In this document: one piece after another, positions 9,186 through 16,655 of the stretch
Layout of the letters: every line of letters starts with the position of its first letter
Numbering within the stretch: the stretch's first letter is position 1
From: Pseudomonas cuatrocienegasensis
GTDB taxonomy: Bacteria > Pseudomonadota > Gammaproteobacteria > Pseudomonadales > Pseudomonadaceae
DNA length: 64,000 nucleotides
Direction: 5' to 3'
NCBI RefSeq assembly: GCF_900110925.1
Contig: NZ_FOFP01000007.1
Coordinates: 116,760 to 180,759, forward strand
Program-made: the position numbers and the translations under genes
The notes under the pieces: generated by a model
The model's input: only the letters and a program-made list of their open reading frames with translations
Database searches by the model: none
Told to the model about the DNA's origin: nothing

Positions 9186-10390
9186 GTGCCCAGTATCTTT
9201 CCGCCCGCCTGCTGACCATTCAGCCGTCGCCAAGTGTTGCGGCTAATGCGCTGGTCACTGAGTTGCGCGCTCAAGGGCGGGACATCATTAACTTCACCAT
9301 CGGCGAGCCGGACTTCGACACGCCGGCACATGTCCTCCAGGCCGCCGCTGATGCCATGGCCAATGGCGAGACCCATTACACCGACACGCGCGGAACCCTG
9401 CATTTACGCAACGCGATTGTGACCAAGCTTTCCCGCGATAACGACCTGGCCTACACGCTGGATGAGGTGATTGCCGGGAGCGGTGGCAAACCGCTTATCT
9501 ACCACGCGCTGGCCGCCACGCTAAACCCGCTGGATGAGGTGATAGTGCATGCCCCTTACTGGGTGTCCTATCCCGACATCGCGCGCCTGAACGATGCCAA
9601 GCCGGTGGTCATCCCTGGTGATGAGGGCAATGGCTTCAAGTTGACCCCACAGGCACTGGAAGGGGCCATTACGCCAAATAGCAAATGGGTCATTCTCAAT
9701 ACGCCTAACAATCCCTCAGGCGCCGTTTACAGCAGGGAAGAGCTTTTAGGGTTGGCTGAAGTTCTGCGTCGCCACCCGCATGTTCTGATCCTGTCTGACG
9801 AGATCTACGAACACTTTGTTTATGAGGGTGCGCAGCACCTTTCAATTGTAAATGTCGCACCCGATCTCAAATCGCGCACCCTCATCATCAATGGCGCCTC
9901 AAAGGGCTATGCCATGACCGGGTGGCGCATCGGTTTTGCCGCAGGGCCCAGCGTCCTGATCCAGGCCATTGGCAAGCTGATCTCGCAAACCACAACCTGC
10001 CCGAGCTCGGTAAGCCAGGCGGCGGCGGTTGCTGCCTTTGCGGGTGACCAGACCCCCGTCAGAGAGATGCACAAGGTCTATGTTCAGCGCCGAGAGGCAA
10101 TGCTGGCTGCCCTCAGTGATATTGACGGCCTCCGTTGCACGCCACCACAAGGTGCGTTTTACCTCTTCGTCAATGTCAGTGGTTTGTTAGGCAAGCAGAC
10201 GCCGCAGGGCCAAACGATAGCGAGCGATGCCGACCTGACGACGTATCTGTTGCAAGAAGCAAATGTTGCCACTGTCAGCGGCGACGCTTATGGCATGTCT
10301 CCCTACTTGCGCCTGTCTTTTGCAAGCCCTGTCGAGATTATTGAAGACGGCTGCCGAAAAATTGCGGCGGCGTGTCGGAAGTTGAGCTGA
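9182..10390 (+). CDS. PLP-dependent aminotransferase, class I (AspC-like fold)
   Basis: The 402-residue protein has the full class I aminotransferase set: TIGEPDFDTP near the N-terminus, the NTPNNPSG segment (Asn177), DEIYEHFVYEG, and the PLP-binding Lys241 in SKGYAMTGWRIG. ATG 9182 overlaps the aldolase stop, so translation is coupled. The family transfers the amino group of aspartate, glutamate or similar acids to 2-oxoglutarate or oxaloacetate. Next to an RraA-like aldolase and an acidic amino acid symporter, its substrate is probably a 4-hydroxylated glutamate analogue, whose 2-oxo form the aldolase would cleave. This is inference from gene order. Confidence 0.85.
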   Translation: MSAQYLSARLLTIQPSPSVAANALVTELRAQGRDIINFTIGEPDFDTPAHVLQAAADAMANGETHYTDTRGTLHLRNAIVTKLSRDNDLAYTLDEVIAGSGGKPLIYHALAATLNPLDEVIVHAPYWVSYPDIARLNDAKPVVIPGDEGNGFKLTPQALEGAITPNSKWVILNTPNNPSGAVYSREELLGLAEVLRRHPHVLILSDEIYEHFVYEGAQHLSIVNVAPDLKSRTLIINGASKGYAMTGWRIGFAAGPSVLIQAIGKLISQTTTCPSSVSQAAAVAAFAGDQTPVREMHKVYVQRREAMLAALSDIDGLRCTPPQGAFYLFVNVSGLLGKQTPQGQTIASDADLTTYLLQEANVATVSGDAYGMSPYLRLSFASPVEIIEDGCRKIAAACRKLS

Positions 10391-10479
10391 CTTCATTATA
10401 AAACCAAGCTGAATAGAGTCATGGAACGACTCATTGATGATCTGCCTAAAACGATAATTTCAATAGAAGGGGCACGAAA

Positions 10480-10542
10480 ATGAAGGGCTCAAATACCCGC
10501 TTGTTAAATGCGTTGCTTCCTCGATTTGAGGAGCAAGCATGA
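10480..10542 (+). CDS. Candidate 20-codon leader ORF coupled to the symporter gene
   Basis: ATG 10480 follows AAGGGG at 10467-10472 and opens a 20-codon frame (MKGSNTRLLN...) whose TGA overlaps the symporter ATG at 10539 as ATGA. The symporter's own ribosome site (GAGGAGC) lies inside it. The arrangement suggests translational coupling or a regulatory leader peptide; no conservation data are available here. Confidence 0.4.
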   Translation: MKGSNTRLLNALLPRFEEQA

Positions 10543-11783
10543 AGATTTCTTTTGGTCTCTCTACAAAGATATTCATAGGCTTTACCACCGGCATGTTGTT
10601 CGGCTTGGTCGCGCCTGAATGGGGGGTGGCACTCAAGCCACTTGGCGATGCATTTATCCGCGCCATTCAGATGCTGATCATCCCTATTGTGTTTTTCAGC
10701 GTGGCGGCTGGCATTGCGAATATGGGGGATGTGGGCAAGCTAAAGCGGGTCGGTGGGAAGACCTTGGTTATCTATACCGTGATGACCGTGTGTGCAGGCA
10801 TCGTTGGCTTAATAGTCGCGAACGTGCTGCAGCCAGGTGCTGAGTTCTCGACTGCCGGCGTTTCGGTTGCGTCTGCCAGTGAGGTGCCCACCATCGGGCA
10901 GTTTTTGCTCAGCATGATTCCCTCCAATATCTTGGATTCAATGGCTAAAGGAAGCGTCATACAGGTCATCCTGATCGCGGTGCTGGTGGGTGTTGCCATG
11001 GTATTGCTTGGGGATAAAGCCAGCGCCATCAAGACACTGTGCGATCAGGCATCCAACGTCATCATGAAGTTATTAGACATGGTCATGGCGGTGTCGCCCT
11101 ATGGCGTGTTCGCACTGATGGCGTTTTCGATGGGTAATTACGGTCTGGAAATATTCAGTCAAGTCGGTCAGTTTATTTTGGCGGACTGGATAGGCGTATT
11201 GATCGTATTGCTCATTACCTTGGTGGTCGTTGTGGCATACACCAAGATAAGTCCTCTGTACTTGCTTAAAAGTCTCGGCAAGGTCTGGATGGTTACCCTG
11301 TCCACTACGAGTAGTGCCGCGACCTTGCCGATGAGCATGAAGGTGACTAATGAGGACTTGCAGGTTCCCAGTTGGATAACCTCTTTTATGCTACCACTGG
11401 GCGCGACCATCAATTTGATGGGAGCGGCAGTCTACTTGTCGGTTTTGGCTGTATTTGCTGCGCGGTTTTACGGTGTTGAGCTGAGCATGGGGCAGATGGT
11501 CAACGTCGTTATGGTCGGTACGCTTCTGGCCATGGCGGCGCCGGGGATTCCCGGCGGAGGCATCGTAATGGGCACCTTGATGCTGCAGATCATGGGGTTG
11601 CCGTTCGAGCTCGTTGGTGTGATCGCGGGCATCTACCGTGTGATCGATATGGGGCATACCTCCCTCAATGTGACCGGTGATGTTGTCGGCGCCTTGTTGG
11701 TCGCCAAGAGTGAGGGGCTGATTCATTGCCCGGAAGGCGTGCCCGTTTCAACTGAGCCAAACCAGGCAGCTGTCACGCAATAG
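10539..11783 (+). CDS. Dicarboxylate/amino acid:cation symporter (DAACS family)
   Basis: The 414-residue membrane protein has the glutamate/dicarboxylate symporter fold. Visible are the serine-rich hairpin (LSTTSSAATLP), the partly unwound helix 7 motif LGATINLMGAAVY and the second hairpin PGIPGGGIVMG. The classical NMDGT sodium/substrate motif reads NLMGA, closer to what I recall of SstT-type serine/threonine transporters than of GltP or DctA. It would import the compound used by the upstream aminotransferase and aldolase. The gene is clearly less GC-rich than its neighbours, with many TTT, ATA and TTA codons, a sign of later acquisition. Confidence 0.85.
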   Translation: MKISFGLSTKIFIGFTTGMLFGLVAPEWGVALKPLGDAFIRAIQMLIIPIVFFSVAAGIANMGDVGKLKRVGGKTLVIYTVMTVCAGIVGLIVANVLQPGAEFSTAGVSVASASEVPTIGQFLLSMIPSNILDSMAKGSVIQVILIAVLVGVAMVLLGDKASAIKTLCDQASNVIMKLLDMVMAVSPYGVFALMAFSMGNYGLEIFSQVGQFILADWIGVLIVLLITLVVVVAYTKISPLYLLKSLGKVWMVTLSTTSSAATLPMSMKVTNEDLQVPSWITSFMLPLGATINLMGAAVYLSVLAVFAARFYGVELSMGQMVNVVMVGTLLAMAAPGIPGGGIVMGTLMLQIMGLPFELVGVIAGIYRVIDMGHTSLNVTGDVVGALLVAKSEGLIHCPEGVPVSTEPNQAAVTQ

Positions 11784-11786
11784 AGC

Positions 11787-11838
11787 TAGGTATTTGTTCC
11801 CGTTTCATCGCAGCCGCGAACGAAGCGGGAATAGCCCC
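11787..11838. repeat. Miniature terminal-repeat-only derivative of the TA-flanked element
   Basis: TTGTTCCCGTTTCATCGC and GCGAACGAAGCGGGAATAGC are the two ends of the element at 46178, brought together with no interior. They form one hairpin directly after the symporter stop and may act as its transcript end. Confidence 0.6.
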
Positions 11839-12110
11839 TGACACTGTTGAACGCCGGCCTTGGTTGGATCGACCACGGCAGTCGGTCGCTAGGTTGAGCA
11901 ACGCCATGCCCGGGAATGCTTACCCCGGGTACCGTTTCGCTCAATCTGCGCGCTGCGCATACAGCCACCTACTTTTCACCCTTAAAACCCGCGCTTCACT
12001 CTCCCTCCCTTTGCGCCCTGGTGGCGCATGTTGCCCTGCCTTTGTGCAGTTTTTTCGCCCTCTCAGCCGCTGGCTTTGCACGCCCCCAGGGAATGGGCGA
12101 GTGCTTGAAA
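11839..12110. other. Upstream region of the dimethylamine demethylase operon
   Basis: No supported gene. A palindromic REP-like unit with CCCGGG and CCCCGGGTACC lies near 11908-11931. The rest should hold activator sites for the sigma-54-type promoter that follows, but I found no clear NtrC palindrome. Confidence 0.5.
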
Positions 12111-12128
12111 TGGCATGGTCCATGCTTT
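12111..12128 (+). promoter_or_regulatory. Sigma-54-type promoter for the dmm operon
   Basis: TGGCATGGTCCATGCTTT has GG at 12112-12113 and GC at 12124-12125 with exactly ten bases between, and matches TGGCAC-N5-TTGCA at most positions. It lies 82 bases before the first dmm gene on the same strand. Confidence 0.65.
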
Positions 12129-12209
12129 CCTAAAGAGAACAAAAAGTTCCTGATAAGAATTTAATGGAACGCCACTTTCTCGTTCGCGCACACCAGGGAG
12201 GCACTCGCC

Positions 12210-12755
12210 ATGACCGCGCCCAGCGCTGAGCCGATGTTCAGTACACCTCGCTACGCCACGGTGCCCAACCGCAGGCCGGCGCTTTACCGTGTGTTGGTGG
12301 CGCAGGATGCGGCCCTGGCCACAACGTTGCTCGACCACCTGGCGCCGACTCTGCTGTTGAGCCTGGGCGGCGAGTTGTCGGCAGCTGTCGAGCATGAGCA
12401 GCTGCCCAGCAGCGAGGCCCTGTACCTGCGCTTGCACGCGCTGCTCGACCAGGCCCAGGCCGGTACCTGTGTGCAGGCGATCGGTGACGAGGTGTTTGTC
12501 TGGCAGGTGCATCGTGTGGCGCGGCAGGCTGGTTTGCTCGGCGATGAGATCGAACTGTTCCGCCAGGGCGCGCGCCGGCGCTTGTATTGCGTGCATTGCA
12601 CCCGCCTGCAGGAGATTGGCGCGGAGACTGAAAGCAGCTGTAGCCACTGCGGCGTTCGGCTGTTGGTGCGTGAGCATTTTTCCCAACGTCTGGGTGCCTA
12701 TATGGGCGTGTGCATCGACCCGGACCGTCCCTTTGCCACGGTGGTACAGCCATGA
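12210..12755 (+). CDS. dmmA: Dimethylamine monooxygenase small subunit, DmmA-like (zinc-ribbon)
   Basis: The 181-residue protein has a variable N-terminal part and a C-terminal metal ribbon with two Cys-x2-Cys pairs (LYCVHCTRL and SSCSHCGVRL), probably zinc-binding. This matches the DmmA-like family found next to haem-dependent oxidative N-demethylase genes. GGGAGG at 12196 is its ribosome site. It opens a tight operon with a flavin/iron-sulfur reductase (ATGA overlap), the haem-PAS subunit and a folate-binding GcvT-like subunit. I infer a role as an accessory or structural subunit of the dimethylamine demethylase complex. Naming of the individual Dmm subunits differs between papers, so only this symbol is given. 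Confidence 0.75.
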   Translation: MTAPSAEPMFSTPRYATVPNRRPALYRVLVAQDAALATTLLDHLAPTLLLSLGGELSAAVEHEQLPSSEALYLRLHALLDQAQAGTCVQAIGDEVFVWQVHRVARQAGLLGDEIELFRQGARRRLYCVHCTRLQEIGAETESSCSHCGVRLLVREHFSQRLGAYMGVCIDPDRPFATVVQP

Positions 12756-13696
12756 GTGCGCTGCTGGAAGTACAGGTCGCGGCAGTACGCCAACTGACGC
12801 CGGTGGTGCGCGAATTTACCTTCGCGGCCGTTAACGGTCGGCTGCCGGGGTTTTCCTCGGGTAGCCATGTGCAGGTGGTCTTGCCCCTGGCCGAGCGGAC
12901 CCTGCGTAATGCCTATTCATTGTTGGGCGACCCCCGCGACTCGGGCGTTTACCGCATTGCCGTGCGCTTGCAGGAGGCGTCGCGCGGCGGCTCGCGATAC
13001 TTGCACGAGCAGGTGCAGGTGGGCGACCGCCTGCAGATCGGCGTGCCAAGCAACCTGTTCCCCCTGCATTCGCTGGCGCGTCATCACATTCTGGTGGCTG
13101 GCGGCATTGGCATCACCCCCTTTATGGCGTACCTCGCCGAGCTGGAGGCCCAGGGCGCGTCTTTCGAGCTGCATTACGCCTACCGCAGCGGCCTGACCGA
13201 TGCCTACACGGCCGAGCTGCAGGCGCGGCTCGGCGCGCGCTTCCACGGTTATGACGCAGCAGCCGGGCAGCGCCTGGATTGCGCCAACTTGCTTACGGGC
13301 AAACCACTCGGCAGTCATCTGTATATCTGCGGCCCGCAACGCCTGCTGGATGATCTGCGCGCCCGCGCCGCTGCGCTCGGCTGGTCGGCTGGGCGCCTGC
13401 ATTGGGAAGCTTTTGCCGCGCCCGAGCCGGGCCTGCCGTTTACCGCCGAGCTGACGCGCAGCGGCCAGCGCATCGCTGTCGCCGGCGACCACAGTTTGCT
13501 GGAGGCCCTGGAAGCCGCCGGTGTCGAGGTACCGAATCTCTGTCGCGGCGGGGTCTGCGGGCAGTGCGCCACGGGCTACCTGGGTGGCGAGGTCGAGCAC
13601 CGCGATCACTATCTCGATGAGCAACAGCGTAGCCATGTGTTGATGCCCTGTGTTTCCCGCGGTGGCTGCTCTGGCCCGCTGCTACTCGATTTGTAG
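12752..13696 (+). CDS. Dimethylamine demethylase reductase subunit (FMN/NADPH, 2Fe-2S)
   Basis: The 314-residue protein has phthalate-dioxygenase-reductase organisation: an N-terminal flavin domain (TLRNAYSLLGDP), a pyridine-nucleotide domain (LVAGGIGITPFMAYL) and a C-terminal plant-type 2Fe-2S domain with the cysteines of CRGGVCGQC plus a later PCVS. It would carry electrons from NADPH through FMN and the cluster to the haem subunit encoded next. ATG 12752 overlaps the dmmA stop as ATGA, so the frame upstream to 12710 is not used. The described enzyme contains haem, FMN, 2Fe-2S and tetrahydrofolate; this gene accounts for the second and third. Confidence 0.88.
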   Translation: MSALLEVQVAAVRQLTPVVREFTFAAVNGRLPGFSSGSHVQVVLPLAERTLRNAYSLLGDPRDSGVYRIAVRLQEASRGGSRYLHEQVQVGDRLQIGVPSNLFPLHSLARHHILVAGGIGITPFMAYLAELEAQGASFELHYAYRSGLTDAYTAELQARLGARFHGYDAAAGQRLDCANLLTGKPLGSHLYICGPQRLLDDLRARAAALGWSAGRLHWEAFAAPEPGLPFTAELTRSGQRIAVAGDHSLLEALEAAGVEVPNLCRGGVCGQCATGYLGGEVEHRDHYLDEQQRSHVLMPCVSRGGCSGPLLLDL

Positions 13697-13721
13697 GGCG
13701 TGTGTCCCACCGATTGGCAAT

Positions 13722-13742
13722 GGTGCGCACGGCGCACCCTAC
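13722..13742. repeat. GTGCGCACGGCGCACC-type palindromic repeat
   Basis: One copy of the unit lies in the 57-base gap between the reductase and haem-subunit genes, with a weaker inverted partner (TAGGGCGTGTGTCCCACC) at about 13693. Confidence 0.8.
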
Positions 13743-13753
13743 AGGAGAGAGTC

Positions 13754-14782
13754 ATGTCCGTTGTGATGAAAGCGCTGGAAACCTACCGAGACGACTTCAC
13801 CTTTCGCAACAGTCCCGAGGCCATCGCCCGTTTCCCCTTTCCGTTCCCCGAAGACAGCTACATGTACTCGGTCAACCTGGAGCCGGCCACGCCGCGTGAG
13901 CCGGGTTCGGTGTTCGCCCACTGGTTCGATATCGACGAGCACTACGTTTCCGAGATGGCCGAGCGCGCCCGCGTGCTGGAGAGGGACCCGGACCGCTGTC
14001 TGGTGATGCCACACATGGCCCAGGCCGCCTGGGACACCCTGGAAATGCTGATGGAACACCTGGCCGCCGATTACCCGGAACACTTCGCCCTGCAGCGCGA
14101 GGGCGCCCAGTGGCTGTGGAGCAACCGTCCGTTGGGCATTGAGCAGCGTTTTACCTTTGGTGATGCCAGCACCTTGCCGTGCGAGCCGCTGGAGTACATC
14201 ACCCGCCAGGCCCAGGGCGATTTCGCCTTGCTCGACCAGCGTGATGGCGATCTGTTTATGGACGCCGGCATGGTCACCTGCCCGGCGGACTGGTCACTCA
14301 AGTTCGATGCCGGTATGAGCTTTAAACAGTGGCACGCGCCAGTGCCGGGCGTGGCACACCAGCTCGGGGTGTTCGAGCGGGCGCTGAAGTACCTGGTGAA
14401 TATCCAGGTCGGTCACCCGGTGCGCCGGCTCAACTGGACCATGACCATCAACCCGCGCCTGGATACCTCCTCGGAGACCTTCCACGAGTGGGGCCACGAG
14501 CGCGGCGAGGTCACCGCCGAAAATGTCGCCAGCCTGGTGCACCTGCGCGTTGAGTTGCAGTTCATGCCGCGCCTGCCGCGCAGCAATGCGCTGCTGTTCG
14601 GCATCCGTACCTACCTGATCAGCCTCGAAGAATTGGCCAGCAACCCGGCCTGGGCCTGCCGTCTGCACCGCGTGCTGCGCGACCTGCCAGATGAGATCGC
14701 CGACTACAAAGGCCTGACCCGCTACCGCCAGACCGTAGTGGACTGGTTGCGTCAGTTCGACCCCCAGGCCTGCGCGGCCTGA
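13754..14782 (+). CDS. Haem-dependent oxidative N-demethylase, haem-PAS catalytic subunit (DUF3445)
   Basis: The 342-residue protein belongs to the DUF3445 family, whose member from P. mendocina is the haem-binding PAS-fold catalytic subunit that oxidises dimethylamine to methylamine and formaldehyde. Recognisable family parts include FRNSPEAIARFPFPFPED, FDAGMSFKQWHAPVPG and WTMTINPRLDTSSETFHEWG, and the end PDEIADYKGLTRYRQ. ATG 13754 with AGGAGA nine bases upstream is the start; the longer frame from 13700 crosses the repeat. Cytoplasmic. The preceding reductase and following GcvT-like gene complete the complex. I did not assign the proximal haem ligand from the sequence alone. Confidence 0.85.
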   Translation: MSVVMKALETYRDDFTFRNSPEAIARFPFPFPEDSYMYSVNLEPATPREPGSVFAHWFDIDEHYVSEMAERARVLERDPDRCLVMPHMAQAAWDTLEMLMEHLAADYPEHFALQREGAQWLWSNRPLGIEQRFTFGDASTLPCEPLEYITRQAQGDFALLDQRDGDLFMDAGMVTCPADWSLKFDAGMSFKQWHAPVPGVAHQLGVFERALKYLVNIQVGHPVRRLNWTMTINPRLDTSSETFHEWGHERGEVTAENVASLVHLRVELQFMPRLPRSNALLFGIRTYLISLEELASNPAWACRLHRVLRDLPDEIADYKGLTRYRQTVVDWLRQFDPQACAA

Positions 14783-14833
14783 ACCCATACCGCCTGCCTG
14801 CAGGCCAACCGCATTATCAAGAGGAGTATCCCC

Positions 14834-15964
14834 ATGGCCAATTCCTGGCGCATTTCCGCCCTTGCCGAACGTCACCGTGCACTGGGCTCGAACCTCGAAG
14901 ACTGGAGCGGCATGGGCACCGCCTGGACCTATACCAGCGATCTGGCTGACCAGCACGAGGCGATCCGCACCCATGCCGGGCTTATGGACGTCTCCGGGCT
15001 GAAGAAGGTCCACTACGTCGGCCCCCATGCCGAAAGCCTGCTGGACTACGCCACCACCCGCGACATCGGCAAGCTGTATCCGGGCAAGAGCGTTTACGCC
15101 TGCATCCTCAACGAGGCCGGCAAATTTATCGATGACTGCATCGTTTACCGCACCGGCCCCAACGCCTTTATGGTGGTGCACGGCTCCGGCACTGGGTACG
15201 AATCGCTGCTGCGCTCGGCCCAGGGCCGCCAGGTGGCGGTGCTGTTCGATGACGACCTGCATGACCTGTCGTTGCAAGGCCCGCTGGCGGTGGACTTTCT
15301 CGCCGAGCACGTGCCGGGCATCCGCGACCTGGCGTACTTTCATCACCTGCAGACCAAGTTGTTCGACCGCCCGGTAATGATCTCGCGCACCGGCTACACC
15401 GGCGAGCGCGGCTACGAGATCTTCTGCAAGGCTGCCGACGCGCCGCTGATCTGGGACAGCATTCTCGACCAGGGCAAGGCTCTGGGCATCATCCCCTGCG
15501 CTTTCACCGCACTGGACTGGCTGCGGGTGGAGAGCTACCTGCTGTTCTTTCCCTACGACAATTCCGAGATGTACCCCTTTGCCGACGAACCGGCCGGCGA
15601 CACCCTCTGGGAGCTGGGCCTGGACTTCACCGTATCGCCGGGCAAGCAGGAGTTTCGCGGTGCCCGCGAGCACTACCGGCTCAAGGGCCGCGAGCGTTTC
15701 AAGATCTTCGGTGTGCTACTTGAAGGCGAGCAGGCCGCAGCCGGCGGCGACACCCTGTGGGCCGACGGCAAACAGGTGGGCGTGCTCACCTGTGGCGTGT
15801 ACTCGCGGCTGACCGGCAAGTCCATGGCCATCGCGCGGATGGACGTGCCCTACGCCGAGCAGGGCGTGAAGCTCAAGGTCAAGGGCAGCCTGGCGGTCAG
15901 CGCCATCGCCCACACGCTGCCGTTCGATGACCCGGAAAAGAAAAAACGCACCGCCAAGGGCTGA
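14834..15964 (+). CDS. GcvT-like tetrahydrofolate-binding subunit of the dimethylamine demethylase
   Basis: This 376-residue aminomethyltransferase-like protein has the GcvT fold: MDVSGLKKVHYVGPHAE near the N-terminus, the folate-site segment SRTGYTGERGYEIFCK in the middle and FRGAREHYRLKGRERFKIFG in the C-terminal domain. AAGAGGAG at 14819-14826 precedes ATG 14834. In this operon its likely job is to hold tetrahydrofolate and trap formaldehyde released from dimethylamine as methylene-tetrahydrofolate. That fits the tetrahydrofolate cofactor reported for the enzyme. A stand-alone glycine cleavage T-protein is unlikely since gcvH and gcvP are absent. Confidence 0.82.
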   Translation: MANSWRISALAERHRALGSNLEDWSGMGTAWTYTSDLADQHEAIRTHAGLMDVSGLKKVHYVGPHAESLLDYATTRDIGKLYPGKSVYACILNEAGKFIDDCIVYRTGPNAFMVVHGSGTGYESLLRSAQGRQVAVLFDDDLHDLSLQGPLAVDFLAEHVPGIRDLAYFHHLQTKLFDRPVMISRTGYTGERGYEIFCKAADAPLIWDSILDQGKALGIIPCAFTALDWLRVESYLLFFPYDNSEMYPFADEPAGDTLWELGLDFTVSPGKQEFRGAREHYRLKGRERFKIFGVLLEGEQAAAGGDTLWADGKQVGVLTCGVYSRLTGKSMAIARMDVPYAEQGVKLKVKGSLAVSAIAHTLPFDDPEKKKRTAKG

Positions 15965-16025
15965 GCCGTTCGCTTTCTGCTGAGACCGAGCGCCTGCACG
16001 ATATAAAGCCATAAGGAGTAACAAC

Positions 16026-16364
16026 GTGGCCTGGTTGAATGGCTGGGGTTTTCTGCTGCTGGCAGGTATCTGCGAGGTGTTCTACGCCTCGATCATCCCG
16101 CGTACCGATGGTTTTACACGGCTGTGGCCGAGTTTGTACTGCGGCTTCTTTCTGCTGCTGAGCATCTACCTGCTCAGCCTGTCGGTGCGTGTGCTGCCCC
16201 TGGGCCTGGCCTATGCGGTATGGGTGGGCATCGGCACCCTTGGCACCGTGGCCTACGCTACGCTGTTTATGGGCGAGACCCTGGGCCTGGTACGCAGCTT
16301 GTGTCTGGTGATGATCATCGCCGGTATCGTCGGCCTCAAGCTGGCGACTCCGGGCAATGTCTAG
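16026..16364 (+). CDS. Small multidrug resistance (SMR) family transporter
   Basis: The protein has 112 residues and four hydrophobic helices; the conserved membrane glutamate lies in helix 1 (AGICEVFYA, Glu17). It starts at GTG 16026 with AAGGAG at 16013. SMR proteins are antiporters of cations such as quaternary ammonium compounds or guanidinium. Placement 61 bases behind the dimethylamine demethylase genes suggests export or exchange of an amine, perhaps to limit methylamine build-up; this is inference. The TAG stop is formed by the TA duplication and first G of a transposable element. Before insertion the stop would have been TAA at the same place. Confidence 0.85.
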   Translation: MAWLNGWGFLLLAGICEVFYASIIPRTDGFTRLWPSLYCGFFLLLSIYLLSLSVRVLPLGLAYAVWVGIGTLGTVAYATLFMGETLGLVRSLCLVMIIAGIVGLKLATPGNV

Positions 16365-16642
16365 GGTCTGTTGCCATTTCATTCACGGCCGCGCCGGAGC
16401 CAGTTTTAGCGCGAGGCAAGGCACGAGATGCGAAGTTTAGCTGGCTAAATGAGCCATCGAGAAACGCAGCATCGCGCTAAAACGGGCCCGGCCCTTCGGG
16501 TGGGGCCGCCTAGGTTGCGCGCAAAATCTCGCCATGCGTTGTTGAAGGACTTGGCAAGGGAACAACCATTACCTGCGTCCTTCGCCTAGCCTGGCGAGAT
16601 TTTTCGCGGCAACGCGGCTCGCGATGAAACGGCAACAGACCC
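16364..16642. mobile_element. TA-flanked MITE-like element, full copy (reverse orientation)
   Basis: The 279-base element begins GGGTCTGTTGCC and ends GGCAACAGACCC, with TA at 16362-16363 and 16643-16644. Between the terminal inverted repeats lie two long hairpin arms. Its order is inverted relative to the copies at 45356 and 46178. No coding capacity. It separates the SMR gene from the amidotransferase gene, whose AGGAG ribosome site begins right after the element. Confidence 0.9.
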
Positions 16643-16655
16643 TAAGGAGTGTGCG

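Noticed and set aside
11916..12164. 82-codon frame upstream of the dmm operon
   Set aside because: It runs through the sigma-54 promoter, has no ribosome site, and the composition is not protein-like.
14294..15673. 459-codon frame antisense to the haem subunit and GcvT-like genes
   Set aside because: Shadow frame; no recognisable domain and no ribosome site.
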